NCBI RefSeq assembly: GCF_021531475.1
Contig: NZ_JADYTX010000010.1
Coordinates: forward strand, 1 to 53,463
Reading direction: 5' to 3'
DNA: 53,463 nucleotides
From: Fusobacterium perfoetens
Lineage (GTDB): Bacteria > Fusobacteriota > Fusobacteriia > Fusobacteriales > Fusobacteriaceae
Shown here: in pieces, positions 9,177-18,004 of the stretch
Layout: each line of letters opens with the position of its first letter
Numbering within the stretch: the stretch's first letter is position 1
The notes under the pieces: generated by a model
The model's input: only the letters and a program-made list of their open reading frames with translations
What the model was told of the DNA's origin: nothing
Databases searched by the model: none
Translations under genes and position numbers: made by a program

Positions 9177-10634
9177 TTATTTTCCCAAGGTAATCTCATA
9201 ATTCCATGTATCTTTTTCTTCTAAAATAAACTCTTTTTTCCTTAAATTTAGATATTCTGAAAGCATATCAAAATAACTATCTTTTATTAGATTGATAACC
9301 TCTCTTCTAGCCCTTATATAGATTTTACTTATATCTTTTTCATTAGCCACTTGTTTTATCTCTCTTATTATCTCAAAAGCCAGTGACTCACTAGATTTTA
9401 TCTTTCCTTTTCCACTACAAAATGGACATTCCTCTTCATAGAAATAACTTAAGTTTCTTCCCACTCTCTTTCTTGTCATCTCAACTAGCCCTAAATCTGT
9501 AAAGTGAACTATATTATTTTTTATTCTATCTCTTTTTAATTCTGCGTCTAATTGTTGAAGTACAAGCTCCTTGTCCTCTTGAAGTTTCATATCAATAAAA
9601 TCTATTATTATTATTCCACTTAAATTTCTTAACCTTAACTGTCTTGGAATCTCCCTAGCTGCCTCTAGGTTAGTATTTAAAACTGTTCTCTCTAGATTGT
9701 AACTTCCAGTATTTTTTCCAGTATTTACATCTATACTTACCAAAGCCTCAGTCTTTTCTATTACTAAATATCCACCACAGTCAAGCCAAACTTCTTTTTT
9801 TAAAGCTCTTTCTATCTCACTATCCACTCCATACTCTTGGAAAATATCTTTTTCTCCAGTATAAAGTTTTATCTTTGTAGTTATATTACTTTCACTAAAA
9901 GCGTTTATATAATCAATAATATCAAGATATATTTTTTCATTGTCAACAATAAGTTCGTCCACTGAGTTATTTAAAACATCTCTTAAAATAGTTGTCACTA
10001 TATCATTATCGTTATATAAAATCTCTCCTGTCTTAGCTCTTTTTATACGTCTTTCTATCTCTTCCCATTTTTTTACAAGATAAACCATCTCTCTCTCAAA
10101 ATGGTGGATAGATTTTCCCTCAGCAGCTGTTCTTATTATTACACCCATTTTAGCAGGTTTTATCTCTTTAAAAATATCCTCTAATCTTTTTCTCTCGTCT
10201 TCATCTTTTATTTTTTTTGAGATAGCCAAATGGTCATTGTTTGGCATAAGCACTAGATATTTTCCCGGAATTGTAAAGTTGGTTGTTACTCTAGCCCCTT
10301 TATTACCACGAGGAACACTTAAAACTTGAACTACAACCTTATCTCCCACTGTTAAAAGTTCCTCAATAGCTTTATTACTATTTACTATTCCATTTAGATA
10401 TTTTTCTTCAAACTCTCTCAAATCATCTACATAAAGAAAACTATTTTTCTCTAATCCTATATCCACAAAGGCTGATTCCATACCAGGTAAAACATTTGCT
10501 ACCTTTCCCTTGTAGATATTTTTTATAATATTTGATTCGTCGTTTCTCTCGTTAAAAATCTCTACAACTTTATCTTCTTCGATTATAGCAGCTCTTTTTT
10601 GAAAGTCATTAACATTTATTATTATTCTGTTCAT
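9177..10634 (-). CDS. rng: Ribonuclease E/G family protein, RNase G type
   Basis: A 485-residue endoribonuclease of the RNase E/G family, cutting single-stranded RNA in rRNA maturation and mRNA turnover. It has an N-terminal S1 domain (about 35-120), the DNase I-like catalytic core with the metal-binding aspartates in SIDVNTG and IIIIDFIDM (about 300-345), and the zinc-link CPFCSGKG (about 405). It lacks the long C-terminal scaffold of RNase E. I take ATG 10634 rather than the in-frame GTG at 10643, because GGGTGAG sits at normal distance. It overlaps the end of the upstream radical SAM gene by 26 bases, indicating translational coupling. Confidence 0.93.
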   Translation of the reverse strand: MNRIIINVNDFQKRAAIIEEDKVVEIFNERNDESNIIKNIYKGKVANVLPGMESAFVDIGLEKNSFLYVDDLREFEEKYLNGIVNSNKAIEELLTVGDKVVVQVLSVPRGNKGARVTTNFTIPGKYLVLMPNNDHLAISKKIKDEDERKRLEDIFKEIKPAKMGVIIRTAAEGKSIHHFEREMVYLVKKWEEIERRIKRAKTGEILYNDNDIVTTILRDVLNNSVDELIVDNEKIYLDIIDYINAFSESNITTKIKLYTGEKDIFQEYGVDSEIERALKKEVWLDCGGYLVIEKTEALVSIDVNTGKNTGSYNLERTVLNTNLEAAREIPRQLRLRNLSGIIIIDFIDMKLQEDKELVLQQLDAELKRDRIKNNIVHFTDLGLVEMTRKRVGRNLSYFYEEECPFCSGKGKIKSSESLAFEIIREIKQVANEKDISKIYIRARREVINLIKDSYFDMLSEYLNLRKKEFILEEKDTWNYEITLGK

Positions 10635-11661
10635 AACTCTCACCCAATTCTCTTTCTAGTATTTCTCTTCTACTATATTCTACATCATTTACAATAATTT
10701 TTGAAATAGATATTTCATTATTTATTGTAAAATTAATTTCTCCCAATCTCTTAAGATTTTTTCTTTTTAGCCCCACTACTCTTGAAACAAGTCTTTCATT
10801 AAGAATAATATTTAACTTTCCGTCTTTCTCTTTTATTTTTTTCAAAAAATCAAAATAGATCTCTCCATCTACTAGCTCCCTAAAAGCTGGATGAAAAGCT
10901 CCCTCTACTGCAACTCCACCGTTTCTCAGATCATCTGACGGTTGAAGTCCCACTCTTATTATATTTATTCCATTAAGTTCTAAAAGACTTATTATCTTTC
11001 TACATCTTTTTATTGCCTCATCTAGAGTGAATACCTCATACTCTCCTCTTTGATACATTCTCTCCATCTCTGTATCTTTTATAATAAGAGTTGGATAAAC
11101 TCTAGCATTTTGTGGCATAATCTCAACAACTTTTTTAGCTGTTTCAAAATCTGTTTCAAATGTTGAACCTGGAAGTCCCGGCATAAGTTGAATACCTAAA
11201 TCTATTCCATAGGATTTTATAAGTTTTGATGCTTCATAAACAACCTCTATAGGATAGTATCTCGCACTTTTTCTTAATACATCTTCATCAAGAGATTGAA
11301 CTCCAAGTTCTATCGTTGTTACATTATATTTTTTTAGTTGATCTAAAACCTCTTTATTTATATAATCTGGTCTTGTAGAAAGTCTAATCCCTTGCACAAG
11401 TCCTTTATCTAAATACTCTTTTACACCCTCTAGATATTCCTTTTGTTTTCCAAGAGAAATCCCTGTAAAAGTACCACCAAAAAAAGCTACTTCTTTATAG
11501 GAATCCTTTGGAAGTATTTTTAAATATTCGTCTATTATATTTCTTAAATCTTCTATTGTTACATCAGTTTCTCTACCATTAATCTTCACTTGGTTACAAA
11601 AAACACAAGCGTTTGGACAACCAAAATGGCTTATAAAAATAGGGATATTATAATGTTTCAT
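10609..11661 (-). CDS. Elp3-like radical SAM protein
   Basis: A 350-residue radical SAM enzyme. The [4Fe-4S] cluster motif is C15-x3-C19-x2-C22 in FGCPNACVFCN. A TIM-barrel core follows, with FFGGTFTG (the GGE-like SAM-binding strand) and ELGVQSLDEDVL. It resembles the catalytic part of Elp3/COG1243 proteins, but the C-terminal acetyltransferase domain of full Elp3 (over 500 residues) is absent. A tRNA-modification role is therefore only a guess. It overlaps rnc by one base and rng by 26. This place next to rnc is common in Clostridia. It could also be described as a coproporphyrinogen-oxidase-like protein, but motif spacing favours the Elp3 group. Confidence 0.8.
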   Translation of the reverse strand: MKHYNIPIFISHFGCPNACVFCNQVKINGRETDVTIEDLRNIIDEYLKILPKDSYKEVAFFGGTFTGISLGKQKEYLEGVKEYLDKGLVQGIRLSTRPDYINKEVLDQLKKYNVTTIELGVQSLDEDVLRKSARYYPIEVVYEASKLIKSYGIDLGIQLMPGLPGSTFETDFETAKKVVEIMPQNARVYPTLIIKDTEMERMYQRGEYEVFTLDEAIKRCRKIISLLELNGINIIRVGLQPSDDLRNGGVAVEGAFHPAFRELVDGEIYFDFLKKIKEKDGKLNIILNERLVSRVVGLKRKNLKRLGEINFTINNEISISKIIVNDVEYSRREILERELGESYEQNNNKC

Positions 11662-12371
11662 TAGTATTTTACACCTAACTTTTTACATAGAGCTTGAGCT
11701 GCTCCGTGTTCTGCTAATTTTTTACTTTTTCCGATTCCTCTTTCAGAAATCTCATCTCCAATTTTCACTACAATTTCAAAAAGTTTTTGATGATCTGGTC
11801 CTGTTTCGTTTATAACTTCATAAGTTGGCACTTGTTTATATACTTTTTGGCTATACTCTTGAAGTATAGTTTTAAAGTCCATTATCTCTTCATCTTCTTC
11901 TATATGGTCAATATAATATTTTAGGTGATGAAGTGCCACACGTCTTGCTGTATCAAAATCTGAGTCAAGATATACAGCTCCAAGAACTGCCTCAAACAAA
12001 TCTCCAAGGATAGAACTTCTATCTCTACCACCTGTTAACAGCTCTCCTCTACTTAGATATAAATATTCTCCTAAACCTAACTTTCTTGAAACTTTAGCTA
12101 AAACTGGTTCACTTACAGCCATAGATTTTATTTTTGCTAAATCTCCCTCAGTATAATTTGTATGATTTTTATAAAGATATTCAGCAACAATAAGATCTAG
12201 AACTGCATCTCCTAGCAGTTCTAGTCTTTCATTGTTTATTTTTTTATATCTTTTATTTTCATTACCAAAGGATCTATGTACTAGTGAATTTTTTAATAAA
12301 CCTATATCTTTAAATTCATACCCTATTTTTTCTTCCAAAGAGTTTAAATCTAATTTTGAATCCACTTCCAT
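11661..12371 (-). CDS. rnc: Ribonuclease III
   Basis: A 236-residue double-strand RNA endonuclease that processes rRNA precursors and structured RNAs. The signature NERLELLGDAVLDL (about 45-58) carries the metal-binding Glu and Asp, and the second acidic pair lies in GDLFEAVLGAVYLD (about 122-135). The double-stranded RNA-binding domain covers about 163-234. It is intact and of normal length. It follows fabF by 17 bases and overlaps the next gene by one base, so the fatty-acid and RNA-processing genes may share a transcript. Confidence 0.97.
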   Translation of the reverse strand: MEVDSKLDLNSLEEKIGYEFKDIGLLKNSLVHRSFGNENKRYKKINNERLELLGDAVLDLIVAEYLYKNHTNYTEGDLAKIKSMAVSEPVLAKVSRKLGLGEYLYLSRGELLTGGRDRSSILGDLFEAVLGAVYLDSDFDTARRVALHHLKYYIDHIEEDEEIMDFKTILQEYSQKVYKQVPTYEVINETGPDHQKLFEIVVKIGDEISERGIGKSKKLAEHGAAQALCKKLGVKY

Positions 12372-12388
12372 ATTTTCTCCTAATCTAA

Positions 12389-13621
12389 CTAATCTTCAAA
12401 TTTTTTCATAGCAATAACAGCGTTATGTCCACCAAATCCTAAAGAACTTGACATTCCTACTTTGATTTCTCTTTGTACTGCTACATTTGGAGTACAATTT
12501 AAATCACATTCTGGGTCTGGATTTTCATAGTTTGCTGTTGGAGGAATTACTCCTTCCTCTATACTTTTTGCAAGTATTACCCCTTCGATTCCACCTGCTC
12601 CACCTAAAACGTGTCCAGTAGCTCCTTTTGTTGAAGAAACGTTCATTTTATATGCCCATTCTCCAAATACTTCTTTTATAGCTGCTGTTTCATTTTTATC
12701 GTTAAGAGGTGTTGAAGTTCCGTGAGCATTTATATAAGTAACATCTTCTAAGTTGATATTTCCTTCAGCTAATGCCATTTTAAACGCTCTAACTGCTCCG
12801 TCTACTGCCGGTGCTGTAATATGGTGAGCATCACAAGTTTCTCCATATCCTATAACTTCAGCATATATTTTTGCATTTCTAGCTTTTGCATGTTCAAGTT
12901 CTTCTAGAACTAAAACTCCTGCTCCCTCTCCCATTACAAATCCATCTCTATCTAAAGTAAATGGTCTTGATGCTGTTTTTGGGTCTGGGTTTGTTGAAAG
13001 AGCTTTCATATTTGCAAAAGAGTTGATACCAAATTCTGTGATACAACCTTCAGTCCCTCCAGCAAACATAACATCAGCTTTTCCAAGTTTTATTGTTTCA
13101 TAAGCATCTCCTATTGAGTGAGTTCCAGCTGCACAAGCTGTAACTACTGCTTTATTAGGTCCTTTAGCTCCTAAATAAATTCCAACATTTCCAGCAGCCA
13201 TATTAGCTATTATAGCTGGGATTGTGAAAGGAGATATTCTTCTATTTCCTTTTGTAAGTCTTGTTTCTATTTGAGATTCAAATACTTCCATTCCACCGAT
13301 TCCTGATGAAACAATAACTCCAACTCTTTCTGCATTTGTTTCATCTATTACAAGATTTGAATCTGCTTGAGCCATTTTTGATGCTGCAATAGCAAATTGA
13401 GCATTTCTTGCTAATTTTTTTACTTCTTTTTTCTCTATTCCAAAGTCTTCAGGTGAAAAATCTCTAACTTCTCCAGCACATTTTACGGGAGTGTTTGTAG
13501 TATCAAAACTTTCTATTGTTTTTATTCCACTTTTTCCCTCTTTTATAGCTGTCCAAGATTTTTCTAATCCTGTCCCTAAAGCTGTAATAAGACCTAGTCC
13601 TGTAACTACAACTCTTCTCAT
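12389..13621 (-). CDS. fabF: Beta-ketoacyl-ACP synthase II
   Basis: A 410-residue condensing enzyme that extends acyl-ACP by two carbons from malonyl-ACP. The Cys-His-His triad is visible: Cys in VVTACAAGTHS (about 163), His in NAHGTSTPLND (about 300) and His in GATGHVLGGAGG (about 337). KASII usually reads ACATGTHN, so the Ala-Ala-Gly and Ser variants are small local changes. It is downstream of acpP, separated by a terminator-like hairpin that probably lowers its transcription relative to the carrier protein. GAGGTGATG precedes the ATG. Confidence 0.96.
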   Translation of the reverse strand: MRRVVVTGLGLITALGTGLEKSWTAIKEGKSGIKTIESFDTTNTPVKCAGEVRDFSPEDFGIEKKEVKKLARNAQFAIAASKMAQADSNLVIDETNAERVGVIVSSGIGGMEVFESQIETRLTKGNRRISPFTIPAIIANMAAGNVGIYLGAKGPNKAVVTACAAGTHSIGDAYETIKLGKADVMFAGGTEGCITEFGINSFANMKALSTNPDPKTASRPFTLDRDGFVMGEGAGVLVLEELEHAKARNAKIYAEVIGYGETCDAHHITAPAVDGAVRAFKMALAEGNINLEDVTYINAHGTSTPLNDKNETAAIKEVFGEWAYKMNVSSTKGATGHVLGGAGGIEGVILAKSIEEGVIPPTANYENPDPECDLNCTPNVAVQREIKVGMSSSLGFGGHNAVIAMKKFED

Positions 13622-13651
13622 CTCATCACCTCATATTTATATATATAAAAT

Positions 13652-13677
13652 AAAGGGGATTGTTTCTTATCCCCTTT
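13652..13677 (-). terminator. Terminator or attenuator between acpP and fabF
   Basis: Perfect 9-base arms AAAGGGGAT (13652-13660) and ATCCCCTTT (13669-13677). On the minus strand the continuation is TTTATTTTATAT. Since fabF has no clear promoter of its own, partial read-through is likely. This would give more acpP than fabF transcript. Confidence 0.8.
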
Positions 13678-13693
13678 AGATTTCGTACATTTC

Positions 13694-13918
13694 TTACTTG
13701 TTAGCTTCGATATAATCAATTACATCTTGTACAGTTTTTATGTTTTCAGCATCTGTATCAGGAATTTCTACGTCAAATTCTTCTTCAAAAGCCATTATTA
13801 ACTCAACAGTATCTAATGAATCTGCTCCTAAATCCTCAACAAAGTTTGCTTCAGGTGTTACTTGGTCAGCATCTACACCTAATTGTTCTACTACTATTTC
13901 TTTTATTTTGTCTAACAT
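13694..13918 (-). CDS. acpP: Acyl carrier protein
   Basis: A 74-residue acidic four-helix carrier of growing acyl chains. The 4'-phosphopantetheine is attached to the Ser in [10 protein letters not shown] (Ser36 region), the invariant DSL motif. It lies between fabD and fabF with a GGAGG site before the ATG. The strongly biased codons and the terminator just after it suit a very abundant protein. Confidence 0.97.
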   Translation of the reverse strand: MLDKIKEIVVEQLGVDADQVTPEANFVEDLGADSLDTVELIMAFEEEFDVEIPDTDAENIKTVQDVIDYIEANK

Positions 13919-14015
13919 ATTTATTTCCTCCTAAATTTTATTTTTTTATCTTACTCTACATAATAATATTATCAAATTTGGTTATACTTTTCAATAGTTT
14001 TATTAAAATTTATGA

Positions 14016-14927
14016 TTATAAATTGTTAACATCTTCTACTGAATTTATATTTACTACTTTTATTTCTTTATCTATTTTTTTGATAAGTCCTGCTAAAACT
14101 TTTCCAGGTCCTATTTCATAAATAGTGTCTACACCATTTTCTTTTAATTTTTTTATAGTGTCAACCCATTTTACTGGTCCAAAGCTTTGAGCATAGATCT
14201 CAGCTTTTATCTCTTCTGGTTTTGTTAAGAAGTCAGCTGTTGTATTTGCAACTAATGTAACTTCAGCATCTTTAAAGTTATATTTTTCTGCTTCTTCTCT
14301 TAATTTTTCTCCAGCTGGTTTCATAAGAGATGAATGGAAAGGTCCAGATACTGCAAGAGGCATAGCTCTTCTTGCTCCTTTAGCTTTTAATACTTCACAA
14401 GCTTTTTCTATAGCTTGTTTATCTCCAGCTATAACAGTTTGTTTTGGTTCGTTAAAGTTTACTGCTTCAACAACTCCATCAACTTCTTTTAAAGCTTCGA
14501 TTATATCAGATGATTCCATTCCAATTATAGCAGCCATTCCACCATTTACTTGTTCAGCTATCTCGTTCATAACTTCTCCTCTGAAAGAAGTAAGTTTTAC
14601 TGCTTCAGATAAAGTTAAAAATCCTGCTGAACCCATTGCTGCATACTCTCCAACAGAGTGTCCTGCTACAAAGTCTGGTGTAATTCCTTTAGCTCTTACT
14701 AATTTTTCTAAAACTAAACTCATAGCAACTATTGCTGGTTGAGTATATTTTGTTTTCTTTAAAGTTTCTTCAGGTCCGTTAAACATTGCATCTTTTAAAT
14801 CAAATGAAAGACTTCCAAAGATTTCATCAAATTCTTTTTTAGCTATTTCGCTATTTTCATATATATCTTTTCCCATTCCAACAAATTGAGTTCCTTGTCC
14901 TGGGAAAACAAATGCTATCTTAGACAC
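14016..14927 (-). CDS. fabD: Malonyl-CoA:ACP transacylase
   Basis: A 303-residue enzyme that loads malonate from CoA onto ACP. The serine nucleophile is in GHSVGEYAA (about 88-96), with the FPGQGTQ motif at the N-terminus, and the partner His in SGPFHSS (about 198). The frame is open from a TTG at 14939, but the GTG at 14927 is preceded by GGAGG at 5 bases and gives the family start MSKIAFVFPGQGTQ. It is fourth in the yceD-rpmF-plsX-fabH-fabD-acpP-fabF series. A gap of about 97 bases before acpP is AT-rich and may hold a promoter. Confidence 0.95.
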   Translation of the reverse strand: MSKIAFVFPGQGTQFVGMGKDIYENSEIAKKEFDEIFGSLSFDLKDAMFNGPEETLKKTKYTQPAIVAMSLVLEKLVRAKGITPDFVAGHSVGEYAAMGSAGFLTLSEAVKLTSFRGEVMNEIAEQVNGGMAAIIGMESSDIIEALKEVDGVVEAVNFNEPKQTVIAGDKQAIEKACEVLKAKGARRAMPLAVSGPFHSSLMKPAGEKLREEAEKYNFKDAEVTLVANTTADFLTKPEEIKAEIYAQSFGPVKWVDTIKKLKENGVDTIYEIGPGKVLAGLIKKIDKEIKVVNINSVEDVNNL

Positions 14928-14996
14928 TTTAACCTCCAATTTATAAAATTACATCAGTAATTTTAACATAATATTTATTAGTAGTCAACAATTTTT

Positions 14997-15986
14997 TTAT
15001 TTTGACCATCTCATTATAAGAGAACCATAAGTTAATCCTGCTCCAAATCCTGTAAGAGCGATTAGATCACCTTTTTTAAGTCTTCCCTCTTCTAGTGCAT
15101 CTCCTATTGCAAGTCCTATTGATGCTGCTGAAGTGTTTCCATATTTATGGATATTTAAGTAAACTTTTTCCATAGGGATTCTAAGTCTTTTTGCTGCAGC
15201 CTCGATTATTCTAAGGTTTGCTTGGTGAGGGAATAATATATCTATTGTACTTAAATCTACATTTCCTTTTTTAGCAGCCTCTTTTGTAGCAAAAGGAAGT
15301 GCTTTTACTGCAAATTTAAATACATCTGTTCCGTTCATTTCTAAGTAAATTTCTTTGTTTAATACTCTTTCAACAGTGGCAGGATACATAGTTCCTCCAG
15401 CTTTTATTCTAAGAGTACCGTCATCTACACCTTCAGTTCCCATATAAGAAGAGATTATTCCATAACCTTCTTCAACTTCTCCCATAACTGCTGCACAAGC
15501 TCCATCTCCAAAAAGAATAGCTGTGTTTCTGTCTGTCATATCTAAAAGTCTTGAAACTGATTCAGCACCGATAACTAATATTTTTTTGTACATTCCAGTT
15601 TGGATTAAAGATCTTCCAACTGTAAGTGAGTAGATAAACCCACTACAAGCTGCTTGAATATCAAAACAAGCTGCGTTTACTGCTCCTATTTTCTTTTGAA
15701 CAAGTGATGAACAGTTTTGAACTCTATAATCTGGTGTACAAGTTGCAAGAATTATAAGTTCTATATCTTCTGGGTTTAAATTTGCATCAGCTAGAGCTTT
15801 TTTTGCTGCCTCTGCTGCAAGATCAGATGTACCTTGTCCATCTACTGCATATCTTCTTTCTTTTATTCCAGTTCTAGTAGTAATCCACTCATCTGAAGTA
15901 TCTACTAATTTTTCCCAATCAGCATTAGTCATAACTCTTTCAGGAACATATTTTCCAAAACCTAATATTCCTACGTTTTCTATCAC
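14997..15986 (-). CDS. fabH: Beta-ketoacyl-ACP synthase III
   Basis: A 329-residue enzyme that starts each fatty acid by condensing acetyl-CoA or a branched acyl-CoA with malonyl-ACP. The triad is Cys in DIQAACSGF (about 113), His in FPHQANLRI (about 253) and Asn in YGNTSAAS (about 283). It begins with GTG after an AGGAGG site. It follows plsX by 19 bases. The length and all motifs are normal. Confidence 0.96.
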   Translation of the reverse strand: MIENVGILGFGKYVPERVMTNADWEKLVDTSDEWITTRTGIKERRYAVDGQGTSDLAAEAAKKALADANLNPEDIELIILATCTPDYRVQNCSSLVQKKIGAVNAACFDIQAACSGFIYSLTVGRSLIQTGMYKKILVIGAESVSRLLDMTDRNTAILFGDGACAAVMGEVEEGYGIISSYMGTEGVDDGTLRIKAGGTMYPATVERVLNKEIYLEMNGTDVFKFAVKALPFATKEAAKKGNVDLSTIDILFPHQANLRIIEAAAKRLRIPMEKVYLNIHKYGNTSAASIGLAIGDALEEGRLKKGDLIALTGFGAGLTYGSLIMRWSK

Positions 15987-16005
15987 TATTTTTTCCTCCT
16001 ATAAA

Positions 16006-17037
16006 TTATTCTACCATATTTTTTTCTTCTTTTTCTTCTCTCTCTTTTTCTTCAATAGCAGAGCTTAGTTTTTCTACAAATCTATTTTTAGCAAATTCGT
16101 TAGCCACTTTTATTGCATTTTTAAAAGCTAGAGCATCTGAGTTTCCGTGAGCTTTTATAGATATTCCGTTAAGTCCTAAGAATAACGCTCCTCCATATTC
16201 TGAAGAATCCATTTTATTTTTCATTTTCTTAAGAGCTTTCTTCATAAATAAGAATCCTATTTTGGCAAAGAAACTTTTCTTTATCTCCTCTTTTAAAACA
16301 TCAAAAATAAAAGTTGCCACTCCCTCAGCTGTCTTTAAAACCATATTTCCAGTAAATCCATCAGTGACAATAACATCAATATCCCCACTCATCATATCTC
16401 TACTTTCGATATTTCCAACAAAGTTTATTGAGGGATTATCAACTAAAAGGTCAAATGCCTCTCTTGTAACTTCGTTTCCTTTTCCCTCTTCACTTCCTAT
16501 ATTTAAAAGTCCAACTGTAGGATTTTCTTTTTTTAGAATCTCTTTAGCAAATACACTTCCCATTGTAGCAAATTGATTTATAAACTCAGATTTTGTATCG
16601 GCATTGGCTCCCATATCCATAAACACAAAGTTTCCTTTTTTACAAGGGAAAACTGTGGCAATAGCTGGTCTTAAAACTCCTTTTATTCTTCTAAGTTTTA
16701 GTTGGCTAGCTGAAATATGAGCCCCTGTATTTCCTGCTGATACAAAAGCATCACCAAGTCCAGATTTTACAAGTTCTAACCCTACATTTAAAGATGAATC
16801 TTTTTTCTTTCTAACAGCTTGAACTGGATCGTCGTCCATCTCTACCACCTCAGTGGCATTTACTACCTCTAGACGATTTCTATCTATTTTTAGTCTATCT
16901 ATGATTGTATTTAATTTTTCTTCTTTTCCAACAACTGTTATATCTATATCTGGCATTTCCTTAAGAGCTAGAGATATACCTTTTAGTACTTCTTCGCTTC
17001 CTCTATCTCCACCCATACCATCTACAACTATTTTCAT
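16006..17037 (-). CDS. plsX: Phosphate acyltransferase PlsX
   Basis: A 343-residue peripheral membrane enzyme that turns acyl-ACP into acyl-phosphate, feeding PlsY in phospholipid synthesis. It opens with the family signature VDGMGGDRGSEEVLKG and has the conserved ADTKSEFINQFA and SEYGGALFLGLNG segments. The C-terminus ends in a charged Glu/Lys tail (about 325-343) that is not conserved. It starts the plsX-fabH-fabD part of the cluster. A terminator after rpmF and an AT-rich 160-base gap suggest its own promoter. Confidence 0.95.
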   Translation of the reverse strand: MKIVVDGMGGDRGSEEVLKGISLALKEMPDIDITVVGKEEKLNTIIDRLKIDRNRLEVVNATEVVEMDDDPVQAVRKKKDSSLNVGLELVKSGLGDAFVSAGNTGAHISASQLKLRRIKGVLRPAIATVFPCKKGNFVFMDMGANADTKSEFINQFATMGSVFAKEILKKENPTVGLLNIGSEEGKGNEVTREAFDLLVDNPSINFVGNIESRDMMSGDIDVIVTDGFTGNMVLKTAEGVATFIFDVLKEEIKKSFFAKIGFLFMKKALKKMKNKMDSSEYGGALFLGLNGISIKAHGNSDALAFKNAIKVANEFAKNRFVEKLSSAIEEKEREEKEEKNMVE

Positions 17038-17111
17038 TAAAAATACACCTCTTTTTAATAACTTTACTAAATTATATCACAATTATCATAAATTATATAA
17101 AGTTTTTTTGC

Positions 17112-17123
17112 AATTTGCAAATT
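17112..17123. promoter_or_regulatory. Palindrome in the plsX upstream gap
   Basis: A perfect 12-base palindrome AATTTGCAAATT, 75 bases before the plsX start, flanked by T and A runs. Fatty-acid genes in low-GC bacteria are often controlled at such a place by FapR or FabT. The sequence does not clearly match either operator as I know them. Function unknown; it could be chance in AT-rich DNA. Confidence 0.3.
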
Positions 17124-17162
17124 TTTTAAAATTACAGGTGTACTTTAAAAAGTTATAAAAAA

Positions 17163-17187
17163 AGCAAGTTGGTTGAATCCACTTGCT
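17163..17187 (-). terminator. Terminator after rpmF
   Basis: Arms AGCAAGT (17163-17169) and ACTTGCT (17181-17187) with additional GG/CC pairs inside. The minus-strand product is followed by seven T. It lies 14 bases past the rpmF stop, so rpmF and plsX are at least partly uncoupled. Confidence 0.82.
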
Positions 17188-17200
17188 CTTTTTATCTTGA

Positions 17201-17383
17201 CTATTCTGCTGACGCATTTAGTACTTGTTTTCCGTTATAATCTCCACACTCTAAACAAACTCTATGAGGTCTTTTAGTAGCTCCACATTTTTCACAAGTA
17301 ACAAGAGTTGTTCCTGCGATTGCGTGGTGTGATCTTCTCATATTTTTTTTAGCTTTTGAAGTCTTTTTCTTAGGTACTGCCAT
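17201..17383 (-). CDS. rpmF: 50S ribosomal protein L32
   Basis: A 60-residue ribosomal protein beginning [14 protein letters not shown]. It has a four-cysteine zinc site, CEKC and CLEC, in the second half, so this is the zinc-binding form. The frame is open for six more codons upstream, but the MAVPKKK start is universal and has a GGAGGGGG site. It follows yceD by 29 bases, the usual yceD-rpmF pair upstream of plsX. Confidence 0.97.
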   Translation of the reverse strand: MAVPKKKTSKAKKNMRRSHHAIAGTTLVTCEKCGATKRPHRVCLECGDYNGKQVLNASAE

Positions 17384-17412
17384 TAGTTTCCCCCTCCTCA
17401 CAAATTCATATT

Positions 17413-17904
17413 TTAATTATTTATTTTTATGTTCATCAGTCCTGCCCATCTTGAATCTGTCTCTTCTCCAGAATATTTTTCCAAGTAAGTCTCGTCTTCA
17501 CATTTTGGAGTGCAAGAGGGATACTGGGGCATATCTAATATTAACTGCTCTCTTACGATCTCATCAATATCAAGTTCATCATCTCTGACTTCGATATAAT
17601 CTCTGTCGTCCATTAGACCTTGTTTATCCAAACCATCAAGATATTCTTGATAATCTCTTTCGTTAATAGCCACTCCGTAAAAATCTTTATCTTTTAACTC
17701 TACTTCAAGTGGAGATAAACATCTTACACAAGTAGTTGAAATTTTAGCTGAATATTTTCCAAAAACAATATATTCATTTTTATCTTTTTGGATCGTTCCT
17801 TCAACTGTAACATTTCCTATTAACTGGATATCCTCTAAATGAGATATTTCGTACTCAAATTTTTTAGTGTTCACAACATCAATTTCGCTCAATCTTATTT
17901 TCAT
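17413..17904 (-). CDS. YceD/DUF177 family protein
   Basis: A 163-residue protein of the YceD (DUF177) family, which in many bacteria precedes rpmF. In plants and some bacteria the family is tied to 23S rRNA accumulation; the mechanism is unclear. Visible features are a conserved [10 protein letters not shown] segment (about 66-75), an acidic [13 protein letters not shown] stretch and a second pair of cysteines in PSCTPKCED (about 131-139), probably one zinc site. The ATG at 17904 is chosen over a TTG one codon earlier because AGGAGG fits it. It is first gene of the rpmF transcript. Confidence 0.88.
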   Translation of the reverse strand: MKIRLSEIDVVNTKKFEYEISHLEDIQLIGNVTVEGTIQKDKNEYIVFGKYSAKISTTCVRCLSPLEVELKDKDFYGVAINERDYQEYLDGLDKQGLMDDRDYIEVRDDELDIDEIVREQLILDMPQYPSCTPKCEDETYLEKYSGEETDSRWAGLMNIKINN

Positions 17905-17936
17905 CAATAAGCCTCCTATTATTGTGATACCTATCT

Positions 17937-17965
17937 ATTTTACACATTTTTTTATATTTTGTCAA
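17937..17965 (-). promoter_or_regulatory. Promoter of yceD-rpmF
   Basis: Minus-strand TTGACA (17960-17965), exact 17-base spacer, TAAAAT (17937-17942), about 33 bases before the yceD ATG. A second TTGACA lies about 20 bases further upstream. Confidence 0.8.
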
Positions 17966-18004
17966 GAAGATTTTATCTTTTTTGTCAAGGATTTTTATAT
18001 TTTA

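Noticed and set aside
9167-9199. Longer N-terminus for CoaD
   Set aside because: The extra 11 codons overlap rng, contain the GGAGG site of the proper start and are absent from the family.
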